Positions 12,022 through 23,524 of a DNA stretch of 64,000 nt are shown here, in pieces. Below the pieces are notes generated by a model. It ran no database searches. It saw only the letters and a list, made by a program, of their open reading frames with translations, and had not been told where the DNA came from. Position 1 is the first letter of the stretch; the number at the start of each line of letters is the position of its first letter. Where the stretch lies: the NCBI GenBank assembly GCA_038373865.1, contig JAXGGA010001643.1, positions 1-64,000 of the forward strand. The letters run 5' to 3'. The position numbers were made by a program, and so were the translations under genes. Source of the stretch: Uloborus plumipes. Lineage: Eukaryota; Arthropoda; Arachnida; Araneae; Uloboridae.

Positions 12022-13880
12022 TTTTTACTTCCTTTTACGTAGTAAAGGAAGTATTGTGATCGCGAAAAAAAAATCACTCAAATTTGAGTCTAAATTTTGA
12101 TTTTGCTCACCCCCGAATGAATATTCAGTAGTTTTTTCGACCTGTCATCACGTGCATATGTACCTACCAACATATAAGCAGCCGAAAAATTCTTTTCAAC
12201 CACCCCGAGTTAATTACGACGAGTTTTCTCGTGACGTCTGTATGTACGTATGTGCAGATGTATGTGCATATGTGGCTCGCATAACTCAAAAACTATATGC
12301 CGTAGAAGCTTCTACAGGGTTCCCACGGTCCTTAAAAGTACTTATTTTTGATTCAAGGTCCTTAAAATTATTTTTAAGTCCTTATTTTTCACTACTGCAA
12401 GTAATTTAATGATTTGAAATTGCTAGCGAGAATGAAAAAAATATTCTTTCAACTTTTTCTTTTTACTGCATTGGGATCCTGTGTTGAAATCTAAATCTAA
12501 GCGTTATCAGTGAGAACAAAGAAAACAAGTATGTAAGTTAAAGGGGGGGGGGAGTTGTCTAAAAATTATCCACTCACCATTTGGAGTTTGAAAAAAGTAG
12601 TGATTGAAAAAATATATGAACTAATAGATGCTTTAATAAGAAAAAAAAAAAAACTTTTAGCTCAAAAAGTTTTTTGTCCTCTCATATTTTTCAGTTTGTA
12701 ATCCATATCACAATGGTTTATTTTAAAACTGGTGCTCAACCTTCCTTGACTCGAAGGTCATACCTCATACTAAGATGAATGTTGTATACCAGAACACTTA
12801 AGTCTAAAGAAATATAGTCATTTAAAGGTTTGACAGAACTTTTTCAACTAGTCCTTTCAGAACAAAATATTTTTAGAAGAAAATACTGACATGTAAATTC
12901 TGAATTTTTCAATGAATTATTTGTCTGGCAACAATTTCTCTCTAATAATCATAGGTGCAAGACCTTCCGTCTTGACGAGATTGCTTAGACGGAACTTGTG
13001 GCGGAAAGAAAATTTAATGACTTTCTTCAGTTTTCAGTTAATAAATTTGTTTTCTCAACGTAAAAAAAAAAAAATGTAAATTTCAATTCCAAAAAAATTC
13101 CGAGAACCCTCAACCTTCCTCTTTCTACTATTTTTTGCGATAGCATGAATTGTGATTTTGGAATCTACAGTTCAAAAAATTACTGTAAGATAGCCCCTGA
13201 ACCCCATTCCTTCTCTTATCGATACCAAAATGGTTGACAATAATGTTTGAAAATGTGTGTTTATGTAACCCATAAAATTCATGCATATTTGATGACTAAT
13301 AAATACTTCCGAGGTCCTTAATTTCTTTGAAAAAGGTTCTTATAAAGTCCTTATTTTTTGTTTTGAAAAAGAAGTGGGAACCCTGTTCTAACTTGGTATG
13401 TAGTCTCTGAGGATGGTCTAGTTGTGCACCTCCCCTTGTGGTTGCATTTGAATTCCCAGGGGGGTGTTTTGCCCCTTTTTTGGGGTAAATCAGTGTTAAT
13501 TTCAATGCATACTCAAGTGATATGAATTGGCGCGACCACTTGGCGATATGTCGCCAAGCTTTTGGTCGCCAAATGGTTGACGCCAACTTGGCGACATATC
13601 GCCAAGTTGGCGAGAAATTTGGCGAAAAAATTATTTTTTGAATTTGGGTTCAACTTGTCGCCAATGGCGATATTTTGCGAAAAATTCACTGAATGATATT
13701 AAAATCAGCAATATTTAGAAAATTAACCGTTGTAAAATATTTTTTGCATTGTTTCGTGGCAGATTAGGGGAGTAAATATTTGAATTGTTACCTTGCTCAC
13801 TCCAAGCACTTTTTTTAACACTTAAGGCAACTACTGAGAAATTTACACGTAAAAGGAAGTAGTGTGGGGTCCATACCAGA
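12022..13880 (+). mobile_element. Non-autonomous element with ACTTCCTTTTACGT end, copy 1, interrupted
   Basis: It shares its ends and body with 44038-44827 in the opposite orientation. The left end holds a palindrome, ACTTCCTTT-TACGTA-GTAAAGGAAGT (12027-12052). The right end reads AGTGTGGGGTCCATACCAG. The body is split by the younger element at 12315-13385. A strong hairpin (14-bp stem, CATA loop) lies at 13581-13612 in a TTGGCGA-rich tract. Confidence 0.75.
12315..13385. mobile_element. hAT-like element with 5-bp TTCTA target duplication
   Basis: The inverted ends are CAGGGTTCCCAC and GTGGGAACCCTG, with TTCTA directly outside both (12310-12314, 13386-13390). The related copy at 44038-44827 has the unoccupied site with one TTCTA, which confirms the insertion limits. 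A GGTCCTTAAAA-type repeat recurs near both ends. No transposase ORF, so it moved by enzymes from elsewhere. Confidence 0.87.
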
Positions 13881-14202
13881 TTTTTTTTATTGAAGTTATA
13901 ATATCAATGCCTCAAAGAAAAATGATGACATCTAAAGTTTTTTTTTTTTTTTAAAGTGAAACTCGACAACCTTGGTATGTCAACATTTATTTTTCCAATG
14001 GTTGATTTCAATAGGTGTAAACCTCTCTTTACAGGAACCTCTAAGGCGACATCCACTTGCCCTTTTAGGCCACATTTGCTATTGATATTCTTTCATTTTC
14101 TTTCACCGCTTCTGTGAATTTTGCGGTTAATGGGGACAGTGCATCCGTGCTTTCCTGAAAGTCCTACTTGTACCCAGAGGAATCAACCACCACACTTTAT
14201 GC

Positions 14203-14684
14203 CAGGGGTGCCCATCTCCCCCAAGCTCAATGGCGCAAAATCCCCCCCCCCCTAAATTTTTCACAACTCTCTTGTGTTTTTTATTTTTACCCCTTTTTTT
14301 CATTAAATTAATTTTTTTAAATATAATGTATTTATTGTTTTAAATATTATTTATTTATTTTTTTAAATTATAGTTGTTATTTTTTTATTTATTATTAATC
14401 TTTTAAAAGTACTAATTATGATCGGAATAGAATCGCTTTTGTTTTCTTTTAGACATTCCAAGCACTTGCAGGAAATAAATGAAAAATTATAATAACAAAA
14501 TAAAAGATAATTTAAATTAAAAAAATAAATAAATGAATAATTTTTATTTAAAAAAAATCAAAAAAATTAAATTAATAAATAATTTAAATAAATAAATACA
14601 TAAAATAGTGTTGAAAATACCCCCCCCCCAACCAAATTTTGATGGTGCAACTTGTGCCGTAATCCCCCCCTGTGGGCACCCCTG
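14203..14684. mobile_element. hAT MITE, 482 bp, perfect 8-bp target duplication
   Basis: The ends are CAGGGGTGCCCA and TGGGCACCCCTG, flanked on both sides by CTTTATGC (14195-14202 and 14685-14692). The interior is A/T-rich with C-runs and carries no ORF. The 8-bp duplication and CAGGGG ends indicate hAT. Confidence 0.93.
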
Positions 14685-14851
14685 CTTTATGCTGTTGGCG
14701 CAGTCCCAGGGTTAGTAAGGGATTGGAGAAATAATATACCTAGGGCAATCAACAGGAGAAACAAGGCAGAAAGGTAGGGGAATGTGGGGCTAAGTGAAGT
14801 AGTTAAGAAAGCAGGCCTGTTTTAAATAAACAAATTGGAAATTTGTTCTAT

Positions 14852-16051
14852 CAAGGCTTCACTAGATAAGCGTTTTATACAAGCTGTAACATTACTCAGA
14901 ACATCAATGGTAAAGATTTTCCCGCTAGAGAGCGCTGAACAAGGACCACCCAAATGTTTGTTTACATTTATTAGCATATTGTTTCTGCTGTAAAAAGTGA
15001 TGTTTATCCTATCTTTTAGGGTTAAAAAATATTGATATAGTTAACTGAAGTGGAGTACAGAGTGAATTGATGCAGAAGGCCTTATTAGTACTCTTTTTTA
15101 TGGGAAATAAATTCCCCTTTCAGGTAAAGTTGGTCACAACTTATGATTTTGTCATACGACATTCATTCATCTGTTTACTTTCTTCGAATTGACAACATAT
15201 AGCAATGGCGTTCAATTTTGACATCTCTGCATTAATAAAATATATGCTTAAATTCCCCGATGATAAATAAAAAATGTAGCAATGAAATAATATTGTTCTA
15301 ATTTACTATTTTGTTCGATTATTGTTGCTCACACGATCTTAATTGCTACGCAAAAGTTCAGATGTTCATTTTGATGGCGTTGACGCATCAGAGTGATAAA
15401 TAGCGAATCTATTCGTCGAGACATTTCATTTTGATGCCCCAGAATGAAATGTACCATAATGAAGCGATGGTGTACAACGGAAAGACGATTGACAACAAAA
15501 CATATTAATTTTTTTAGTAACAACGAAATGAGCATATATAATAGCTTGGTACTAAAGAGCAATACAAGTACGAAAAAAATAAACAAACTACAATATTGCG
15601 ACGACCAACTGTATCATGGCGAACTGAGGACTGAATTTTAAAAAGTTCTATGGCAACCCGTTGGTAGTATTGGCTCGCTTAGCGAATAGATTTTGCCATT
15701 TATCGCTCTGCGGTGCCAGTGTCGTTTCATACTTAATTAATAATTAGAATCAATTAAAATGAAAAATAATTCGCTAACTAATTAAAATAAGCCGTTAAAA
15801 CGCAGAATAAACCAACAAATAAAACAAGCTATTAAATAACGTTTAAATATACTAAAATAGAATTGAATGCCAAATAGTATAATTGTCGCCAACAAATTAA
15901 CTTTTAATTTTGTCTTTTATTATCTGATTTGTATATAATGATGGTTACCATAAAATTCGATAAATGTCGCTGGATAAAGACCACCATTTTTATTCCAAGG
16001 ATTTTGATCAAATGAAACAGCCTGTATAAAACGCTATCTAGTGAAGCCTTG
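14852..16051. mobile_element. Non-autonomous element with CAAGGC ends, copy 1
   Basis: Inverted ends CAAGGCTTCACTAGATAAGC and its near complement, with GTTCTAT and GTTCTAC outside (7 bases, one mismatch). It is homologous to 23842-25648 in the opposite orientation but shorter. It carries two small overlapping open frames of 65-85 codons that look like shadows. Confidence 0.82.
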
Positions 16052-16099
16052 GTTCTACAAACTAGTGTACATTATGAAGGAATAATGTATTTTCTAATA

Positions 16100-17525
16100 C
16101 ACTGCTCGACATTGAAAATGCAACACCAAGAAGGAGTGGTCAGAAATTGATGAAATTTGGTAAGAAGACAGATACAGCATGGAACAATAAGTGATATTTA
16201 TTTCAAAATAAATAAGCAAAATTTAGAGCGAGGACGGCGTCGGCTCAGTAAGAAGTAGGACCACCGCGGACAGCGATGCACGAAGAAACACGTCTAGGCA
16301 TGGGGTCAATAAGCCTGCGGATGGTGTCCTGAGGGATGGCACTCCATTCACTTTCAACCATTTGCCACAGTTCGTCCTCTGAACGAGGCAGTGGCAGGTT
16401 TTGCAAACGACGTCCAATCACGTCCCACACATGTTCGATTGGTGACAAGTCAGGAGAGTATGGTGGCCAGGAAAGCATCTGTACACCTCGTAGAGCATGT
16501 TGGCTGATTCGAGCACTGTGAGGCCGGGCGTTATCCTGTTGAAAAATTGCATTTGGCAGACCCTGAAGGTAGGGGATTGCCACCGGCCGCAGTACATTAT
16601 CTACATATCGTTTGGCCGTCATAGTGCCCCGAATACGAACTAGAGGTGATACGGAATTGTATGCAATAGCGCCCCAAACCATTATGCCACGTTGTCGCTC
16701 TGTGGGGCGTTCCACAGTTACTGCCAGATTTGATCTTTCTCCACGTCGACGCCACACACGTATGCGATGACTATCGCTGGACAAACAGAAGCGGGATTCA
16801 TCTGAGAACACTACGGTTTGCCATTCTGCCATCCACGTCGCTCTGGTCCTGCACCATTCCAAACGTTGGAGTCTGAGTCTGTGCTGTGAGGTCAATGGCA
16901 GTCTTCGTAGCGGGCGCCGTGATTGCAGGCCACCTGCAACCAGTCGACGGGAAATGGTTCTGGTCGACACAGGAACATCCAGGGTACCTTGCACGTGCTG
17001 CAGAATCGACGTACAAGTGACTTGCGGGTCCGCCACAGCTTGTCGGTGAATCCGTCGATCCAAGCGGTCTGACGTCACTCTGGCTGCACCTGCACCCCTC
17101 AATGTGGCTACATTTCCTCTTTCCAACCATCTCCGACACAGCCGATGCACAGTGCTTGCATCCATGTGGGTATCAGCTGCAATTTGACGTATGGACCAAC
17201 CTCCCCTTCTCAGTCCGATCACCATACCCCTTGTAAAGTCGTCTATATGCTGGAAGTGTCTTCGTTGAGGACGGCGTGGCATTTCCTCCTATCACACGTA
17301 TCCTTTGAGACAAAAACCAAATTTCTCCGATAATTAGTCTGGCAGAAAAACCAACATGAACATAGCCCACTTTTCAACTTCATTCTCTTATATCTTACTT
17401 CACGTGCGTCGGATAGCTGCGCATTTCATATCATTTGCATAACTCAGTGACGTGCGTCTACGGTAAAATTTGCATGAATTTCTGACCACTCCTTCTTGGT
17501 GTTGCATTTTCAATGTCGAGCAGTG
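16100..17525 (-). mobile_element. Tc1/mariner-superfamily transposon, copy 1
   Basis: The 1426-bp element is flanked by TA on both sides (16098-16099 and 17526-17527). The inverted ends begin CACTGCTCGACATTGAAAAT and are nearly perfect for about 50 bases. It encodes one full-length transposase on the - strand. Copy 2 at 41695-43114 is almost identical, so both inserted recently. Confidence 0.95.
16245..17282 (-). CDS. Tc1-like transposase, DD32E spacing, full length
   Basis: The protein has 345 residues. An N-terminal helix-turn-helix (about 14-60, with GWSIRQIAADTHMDASTVHR) and a second DNA-binding region lead to the RNase H-like core. The catalytic residues are D161 (VVFSDESRF), D250 (FQQDNARPHSA) and E283 (SPDLSPIE). 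I count 32 residues between the second D and the E, where classic Tc1 has 34. MVWGAI is at 201-206. The ORF is uninterrupted from the ATG to just short of the end, so it may be functional. Several open frames on the opposite strand are shadows. Confidence 0.95.
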   Translation of the reverse strand: MPRRPQRRHFQHIDDFTRGMVIGLRRGGWSIRQIAADTHMDASTVHRLCRRWLERGNVATLRGAGAARVTSDRLDRRIHRQAVADPQVTCTSILQHVQGTLDVPVSTRTISRRLVAGGLQSRRPLRRLPLTSQHRLRLQRLEWCRTRATWMAEWQTVVFSDESRFCLSSDSHRIRVWRRRGERSNLAVTVERPTERQRGIMVWGAIAYNSVSPLVRIRGTMTAKRYVDNVLRPVAIPYLQGLPNAIFQQDNARPHSARISQHALRGVQMLSWPPYSPDLSPIEHVWDVIGRRLQNLPLPRSEDELWQMVESEWSAIPQDTIRRLIDPMPRRVSSCIAVRGGPTSY

Positions 17526-17744
17526 TATAACTATTGTTGAAATGTTTTTTTTTCATTTTTGGCAGTTTTTTTGCAAATTCAAAAAATGAAAATTTCCCCC
17601 CTCAAGAAACCATGGGGCAAAATGAAAAATAACATTTTTGTAATGAAACATTTTTTATTTGATGATGACAGCTATTTTCATAAAATGAATTCCTAAATAA
17701 ACAAATAAATAAACAAAAAATTAATTAGAAAAAGATATCTATAT

Positions 17745-18108
17745 ATCTGTGGCTTGGTTCTAAAAGGGCCAATGTCAATTTTTTCACATTCTGTGTTATT
17801 TATATCAAAAGTTTTCAATTCAGTAAACTCTAATTCTACAAAGGCCAATGCTTATATTTAATAATATATATATTATATAAATTATTATATATTTATATAT
17901 ATAATATATAATTTATATAATATATAAAAAATTTCATATGATAAAATAATGTTTCTTTACACTAACAATAAACAAATACCAAAAAATAATAATAGGAATC
18001 TTAATATAAGAAAGTTATAGCATTCTAAAAAATCTCAAATATCTTTCATCGCCTTTTTCTCGAAACTAACATTTTTGACTTAGGCCCTTTTAGAACCAAG
18101 CCACAGAT
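17745..18108. mobile_element. Non-autonomous element with ATCTGTGGCTTGG ends
   Basis: ATCTGTGGCTTGGTTCTAAA at the left and its exact complement at the right, extending into GGGCC on both sides. The interior is AT-rich and includes a self-complementary ATATAT tract at about 17860-17930. No ORF. Confidence 0.75.
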
Positions 18109-18269
18109 CCTATACTATAATACGAGGGATGGTTGCCAAGTCGAAAATCACCCCAGAATTAATAAACTCGGTAAACTTGGGGATCTGGGGTTTTTGGCCA
18201 CGAGAAATTGATTGGCGCCGGTTTTGAAGCGCTACGGTCGAGCAGTTCGAAGTGACAGATAGGATTCAT

Positions 18270-18490
18270 TAAAAGTTTGAGAAGATTTCTTACTATGCCA
18301 TTTTTTTTATGACTACTCTTATTGTTACTGTTTCATAGCAACCACGTTTTAACAATGGATTTCATATTTAATCGCATCAGCGTAAATTTATATTTTTATG
18401 GTATTTGGTAAATAATTTTTGGCAACACTTTAGAATTGTTATTGTTTTTGAAATTTAAAAGAGATCGATCAAAATATAGTTAGAATTGGG
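18270..18490 (+). repeat. Dispersed repeat shared with 34555-34750, copy 1
   Basis: TTATTGTTACTGTTTCATAG, GATTTCATATTTAATCGCAT and TTTTTATGGTATTTGG occur in the same order as in copy 2. It is followed by AGAGATCGATCAAA. Unknown family, non-coding. Confidence 0.6.
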
Positions 18491-18769
18491 TATGGGCCGC
18501 GGTAGAGCCGCTACATAGACAGGCCGACGCATCAAGCTTAAGTTTCACCACTTTGGATCCAACTCATTAACTTTCACTTTCATTTTTCATTGTTGAGGAA
18601 TTAGGGTTACCAGAGCAAAGTTTCGGGACATTGCCAAGTTTTGTTAAATTAACGTAAAAAGTTACCAAAGCAATAACTCGTCAGAAAAGACAATACTCAC
18701 ACACACGCTGGATTCAAAGTGGTCAAACTTAATCTTGATGCGTCAGCTCGTCTATACAGGGGCCTGAGG

Positions 18770-19040
18770 CCGCGGTAGTCCAATCGGTAAATCGTCGGAC
18801 TCGTAACCAGAGGGTCTCGGGTCGATCATATAGCCGCCGATCAAAGATCCACCGTCTTCATTAATGGTGGCTGGGGGACGTTAAAAATGTTCGTGGTCAC
18901 AAAATCCTCCAAGTGAAATGAAACCTCTGGGGGTGCTGGGCCAAGGGTTTGCTCGGCCCTTGGGCCTGGTTCAAAAATGAACAGAGCGCTCTTCAGGGCC
19001 TCATCTCGGTTAAAAAACGAGTTGTGGTATGTACGGGGGG
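18770..19040 (+). repeat. tRNA-derived SINE, copy A
   Basis: The head resembles a tRNA: box A (TAGTCCAATCGG), an anticodon-like loop (CTCGTAA), and a box B-like GGGTCGATC. Then comes a body with TTAATGGTGGCTGGG, GTGGTCACAAAATCCTCCAA and AGCGCTCTTCAG, which recurs at 63100-63340. The tRNA part is not a functional gene because the stems are imperfect and the 3' acceptor arm is missing. Confidence 0.75.
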
Positions 19041-19375
19041 AGGGGGGGAGTGAGGGGGGCTTGGAGTATGAAGTGAAGTGAAAGTCAAAATCAACTGGAA
19101 CCAAATGCGTACTGGAGAACAGGGACTCTGCATCCATTCTCATCAACCCCTCCCGCGCCTTTGGCGCCAAATGAAATGAAATTAGGTGTGATTTTACGAT
19201 GAGCATGGATTAAATAGGCTTGTGTTTTTTTAAAAAAATTACGGCTGTTTTGAATGCGTAATTGCAACCAAAGGCTCAAAAATGTTTTTCAAGTTTATCT
19301 AAATAAGTATTTCGCACTTTAGAAAAAAACATGAGTTTACAAACCTCTTTATTTTTAACCGAGCGGTCTCGGTCC

Positions 19376-19860
19376 CCCTAGTACTATATAAAAATAGACA
19401 TATGTATGTTGGTATATATGTTTACTCCTTGTTCAAATCCAGTTTTCATCAGGATTTTCATCAAACTTGGCACAGAGGTTCCTTGATGCATTAGAATTCA
19501 CATAGGCGGATTTTGAAATTTATAAAAAAATCCAAAAAGGTCAAAATTCAAATTTTTTTGTCCCAAAATGGCCATTTTCTTCCAATTTTGAATACATAGA
19601 GTAATAGAGATAAGCCTTTAAGCATATTAATTGATAAAATTTAACACATTTAAATATGAGTATTTTCCAACAAAGATTACAATTAACAATGAATTATCAA
19701 TTTAAGGCTCACCTATTTCATTTTAGCATGAAATAAGTTAAAAACAATTATGTTCTAATTACCTTAAACATTGGCACAGATATTGTATGATGTAGAAAAA
19801 TGAGAGGTTCTAATACATATTTAGTTCTAATTTTTTCGAGCATTTTTAATTAGCCGGTGA
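19376..19860 (+). repeat. Dispersed repeat, Helitron-like, copy 2
   Basis: Same family as 1196-1600, in the opposite orientation. It starts near CTAGTACTATATAAAAATAG and carries TTCATCAAACTTGGCACAGA and the GGTTCCTTGATGC block. The GC-rich end is degraded to TTAGCCGGTG. Confidence 0.5.
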
Positions 19861-21383
19861 GTGAATAAAATAGGGAATGAATCACAAAACAGATGAATAA
19901 ATTAATAAGTGAATTTATAGGAAAGAGAATGTGAATAATTTAATAAATGAAGAAATACATATGTAAATTTAGTATATGCAAACAAAATGAACTATTTCAC
20001 TTAGCCCCTTGTTCACTTGCTTAATTACATGGATCATTTAAAATTAAAACATGCCTAATATAAACTAAATAAGGACTGCTCTGGACATCAGTAGATCTCA
20101 ATTAATAGTTAAAATGATGATTACAAAAATTTTATAAAAGCAAACAATATTTTGGAAAAACCAAATATTACATTAAAGGTATCAAATTTTGAAAATGACT
20201 TGTATATTTTTTTCCTTTGAAATCTTTGGAGTTATTTATTTTTTGACAAGAATCAATTATATGTTAGGGAACTTAGTTAAAATATTCCTACATAGGAGGC
20301 GCTGCAAACTGAAAACATTCTACCAATTCACTTTGCCCCATATTCCCCCATATAGAATGAAATACGATTAATGAACTCGAAATCTAAAAAAACTTAGCAT
20401 TAAATGGTATAGTAGTTCAGACAGACAAATCCCATACAGTGTACGCTGTCTATTAACATCCCCATGCGTTCTGAAGACATTAGTTATTGAAAAGCTGTTG
20501 ATTAAAAAAAAAAAAAGCTACATAATGCTTGAAGGAAAAAAAAAAGTTTTAAAAGTTAAATGCTCTTGAATATTAATTAATTATTTAGGTAATTCATCTA
20601 TTTTTTAAGTGTATAATAATACAGTTGACATTTCAAATAAACATGAGACACATTTTTTATCTTAAGGGTTGAAAGATATTAGCTATTTATTGTTGAATTA
20701 ACAATTTTTGAAAGTAAAGGATTTAACATTGTTTACAAGTTTTGTAGCTCTAATTATGCTCTCTCTTAGCTCTAATGTGCATTTTATGACATAGAGCATC
20801 TCTCAAATTTGGCAATGCAATTTCCTCATCTTCAGAGATTTATTTCTCCACTTCTTAGTAGGACATAATGTCAGCCCAAATTAATTACCTACTTTTGTAT
20901 GCGTATGTCCGGGGTAAACTTCAAAACTACTGACCCGATTTTAACCATTTTTTCACCGTAGATAGTTGCAGTGACAGGGAGCAGGATAAGCTATAATTTA
21001 TTTCTAAAAAGCTTAGTTTAAAAAAGTTATTATGGAAAATAGTAAATTTCATATAGTTTCCCCATTAAATGATTAAATTTTCAGTCTATTGTTGCAAAAA
21101 TGTGTTGCCTGGTAACAACAATATTAATGGTGATCATAGTGAAAATGTGAACCAAGGATTCTCTGGAGTAAGTATGAAATTTATTGCTTTCTTAGGATTT
21201 TTAGATTCATCTGTGCCAATAATCGCTAACGAGACTAAATAAAAAGATAATTGATTTTGGCAACAGTTAGAGAACAGAAAATGTTTATAGTCAAAACATT
21301 TCTAAGTTAGGTACATAAGATGTTTTCACCAATGTAGTCACAAGGATATAAAATAATGATGGGACTTATTTTACATGTAATGT
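19861..21383. other. Intergenic, no gene recognised
   Basis: AT-rich. At 20880-21010, GTCCGGGGTAAACTTCAAAA and ATAAGCTATAATTTAT resemble part of the repeat at 54785-56097. Otherwise no feature. Confidence 0.4.
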
Positions 21384-21713
21384 TTGGAAATACTTGACTT
21401 CAGTGCGATTGATCACGCTGCTGCTTTGGGGATTTTTGATTGGACACTGAGACGAATTCTTCACAACGAACTCCAGTTTCATCCCTACAAACTTGAAGTG
21501 GTTCACCAGTTGAGTGATAACGTCTCCTTGAAAGGTGAAGTACCGTGGCCGGCCCGCTCTTCCGATTTGACACTCTGTGATTATTTTTTATGGGGTATCT
21601 CAAATCGATCGTTTTCAACAAGTCTCGGACCTGCAACGCCTGAAGAACATCCGGCTTGTTATTACCAACATCCCAGTCGATATGCTCGAAAGAGTGCAAC
21701 AAATCTAGGGTAG
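21384..21713 (+). pseudogene. Fragment of a Tc1/mariner-type transposase
   Basis: The open stretch contains RRILHNELQFHPYKLEVVHQ, typical of the helix-turn-helix region of a DDE transposase. It jumps directly to VPWPARSSDLTLCDYFLWGI, which belongs to the C-terminal catalytic part. The central part with the first catalytic residues has been deleted. The 3' part is cut by the element that begins at 21711. No intact copy is in the window. Confidence 0.65.
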
Positions 21714-22972
21714 GGGAGAGTGGTAATGAATGGGCCATGGTGATGAATAGGCCACTAACAAAATATGAAAAAGTATTTGAATGAATTTTTTTTTGATGCC
21801 ACCAATACATGTAGCTATTTGTTCTACTAAACTCATCCAATTTTCATTCGTTTGCGCTGAGCCATTTTCAAACTAGAGGGGCATGGTCAAGAATCTGACT
21901 GAAAAGTAAGTTTTTCCGTTTTTAGTAAAACATTTCCTAGCTAAAATATACCAAGTATTTCACTGCATACATATGTATAGGCTTGTCTTTCCATGTCTAT
22001 AAATTAATCTGAAGATGTATTTTGATGTTATCTAAATTCAATGTACTCAAAAAACCTTAATGTATTTCAAAAGTATAGGTGGGGCTGAATGGGCCACCTA
22101 AATATTGTTTTTCTTCCTTTTCTTTAGATTTTCGCATTAATATGAAACACAACCGACTGTCATAGATAAAGATTACTGTCGTCAAAATAGGTTTGTAGTA
22201 ACTTCTAAATATAATTTGCAGATCTATATTATATTCCTATAGTACAATAGACCTCTGGTCGCAGTGCATGGCTTGAAAAAGCCCCCCTCTCTCTTTCATA
22301 TTATATTCCTCACAGTACAATTTCATTTTTTTCTTGGTAACTTAAGTTAGATATTTCTTATTCCCGATGTCTAGTAAATTTAAAAAAAAAAATTTGAATT
22401 TTGACAAGTTTGAAAAGGAAGATGAAGTTTTTGAAAATGATTTTTAATATTATTTTTGAAATATATAATTTTGTTAAATCATAGTGTGTATTATTTGCTA
22501 TTTTTTTTATATATATTTGATGTTATTTATTTCTTAAAATCTCATTATTTAGTCATTTTTCTGCTACAATTGGTATGCATCAGTTTTATTTTAATTGCAT
22601 CAGTTTTGATGTTTATATAATTTTAAATCAGTATGATTTTGTATCATCATGTCAAGTGCCACATTTATTTTGTCATATTCAGCAAATAAAAGATTAAATC
22701 CACATGTTTTCATTGAATTCATTTAGTGGCCCATTCATTACCTTCGATGGCCCATTCAACCCCATAGGTGGGGTTGAATGGGCCAATTTTCAAAATTTTT
22801 ATTTTCTATTATAATTCATTATAGACAGGTGCTAATACAACTTTTATGACTGTTTTAGATAGCCAGATAAGTAAAGTAACAAAAACACCAATTTAGAGTT
22901 AAAACAAAGTGTTAGAAAAAATTACAAAAATTCAATACCAAAAAGTGGCCCATTCATTACCACTCTCCCCTA
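21711..22972. mobile_element. Non-autonomous element with TAGGGGAGAGTGGTAATG ends
   Basis: TAGGGGAGAGTGGTAATGAA at the left and its complement at the right, both running into TGGGCC. The GGGG(C/T)TGAATGGGCC motif recurs inside (about 22080, 22770). Outside sequences do not give a clear duplication. The AT-rich interior has no ORF. A related GTAGGGGAATGTGGGGCTAAG stretch is at about 14776. Confidence 0.75.
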
Positions 22973-23524
22973 CATGAGTGCATCATTAACAGGGGCCGTC
23001 TTCCCGATGTAGTTTTTAAATCTAACTAATATAAAAATTCAGAATGGGTACCATATCTTATAAAAAGTAGCAAACTGATACATGAAGTACTTTTCCCTTA
23101 GTTGACTTTTCCAGTTTGCAAGTTTCTCCGTCGCACCCTGTACCAAGCTTATAACATTTCCGATTTACCTAAACATTATTTGTAGCTCGCATTTGTATTT
23201 AAGGTGTGTAATAGTTTTTTACTTTGTCCAGTCAGAAAAAATTGCCATTGTTTACAGAAGTAGCCATTGTGTCAGGGCATATTTTAAGGAAATTTGACTG
23301 TGTGGGCAACTCTAACTTCCTCGGAGGAGGGGGGGGGGTGTAAATGTGCAGTTTATGTTAGTTGAATAATCGTCAAAACAGAGTTGGGGTGTGAAAATTG
23401 GAATTGCGGAAATTGTTGCTAATGATCGTTTTGTTCGATAGGAAAAAAGTGTAAGGAACTTAAACTCTGTGACTTTTTGAACTATTTTAATTTTATTCAT
23501 AAAATATAACCCTTCATCTTTATC

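Noticed and set aside
16798..17139. Extra open frames within the Tc1 copies, both strands (also 42292-42728)
   Set aside because: They are shadows of the GC-richer transposase gene. They recur in both copies only because the copies are nearly identical.
17860..17935. A regulatory or origin-like AT palindrome
   Set aside because: It is a simple ATATAT low-complexity tract inside a non-autonomous element. Nothing else supports a function.
18770..18850. A functional tRNA-Thr gene
   Set aside because: The boxes and an anticodon-like loop are present, but the acceptor and T stems do not close and the same sequence continues into a SINE body seen twice elsewhere.
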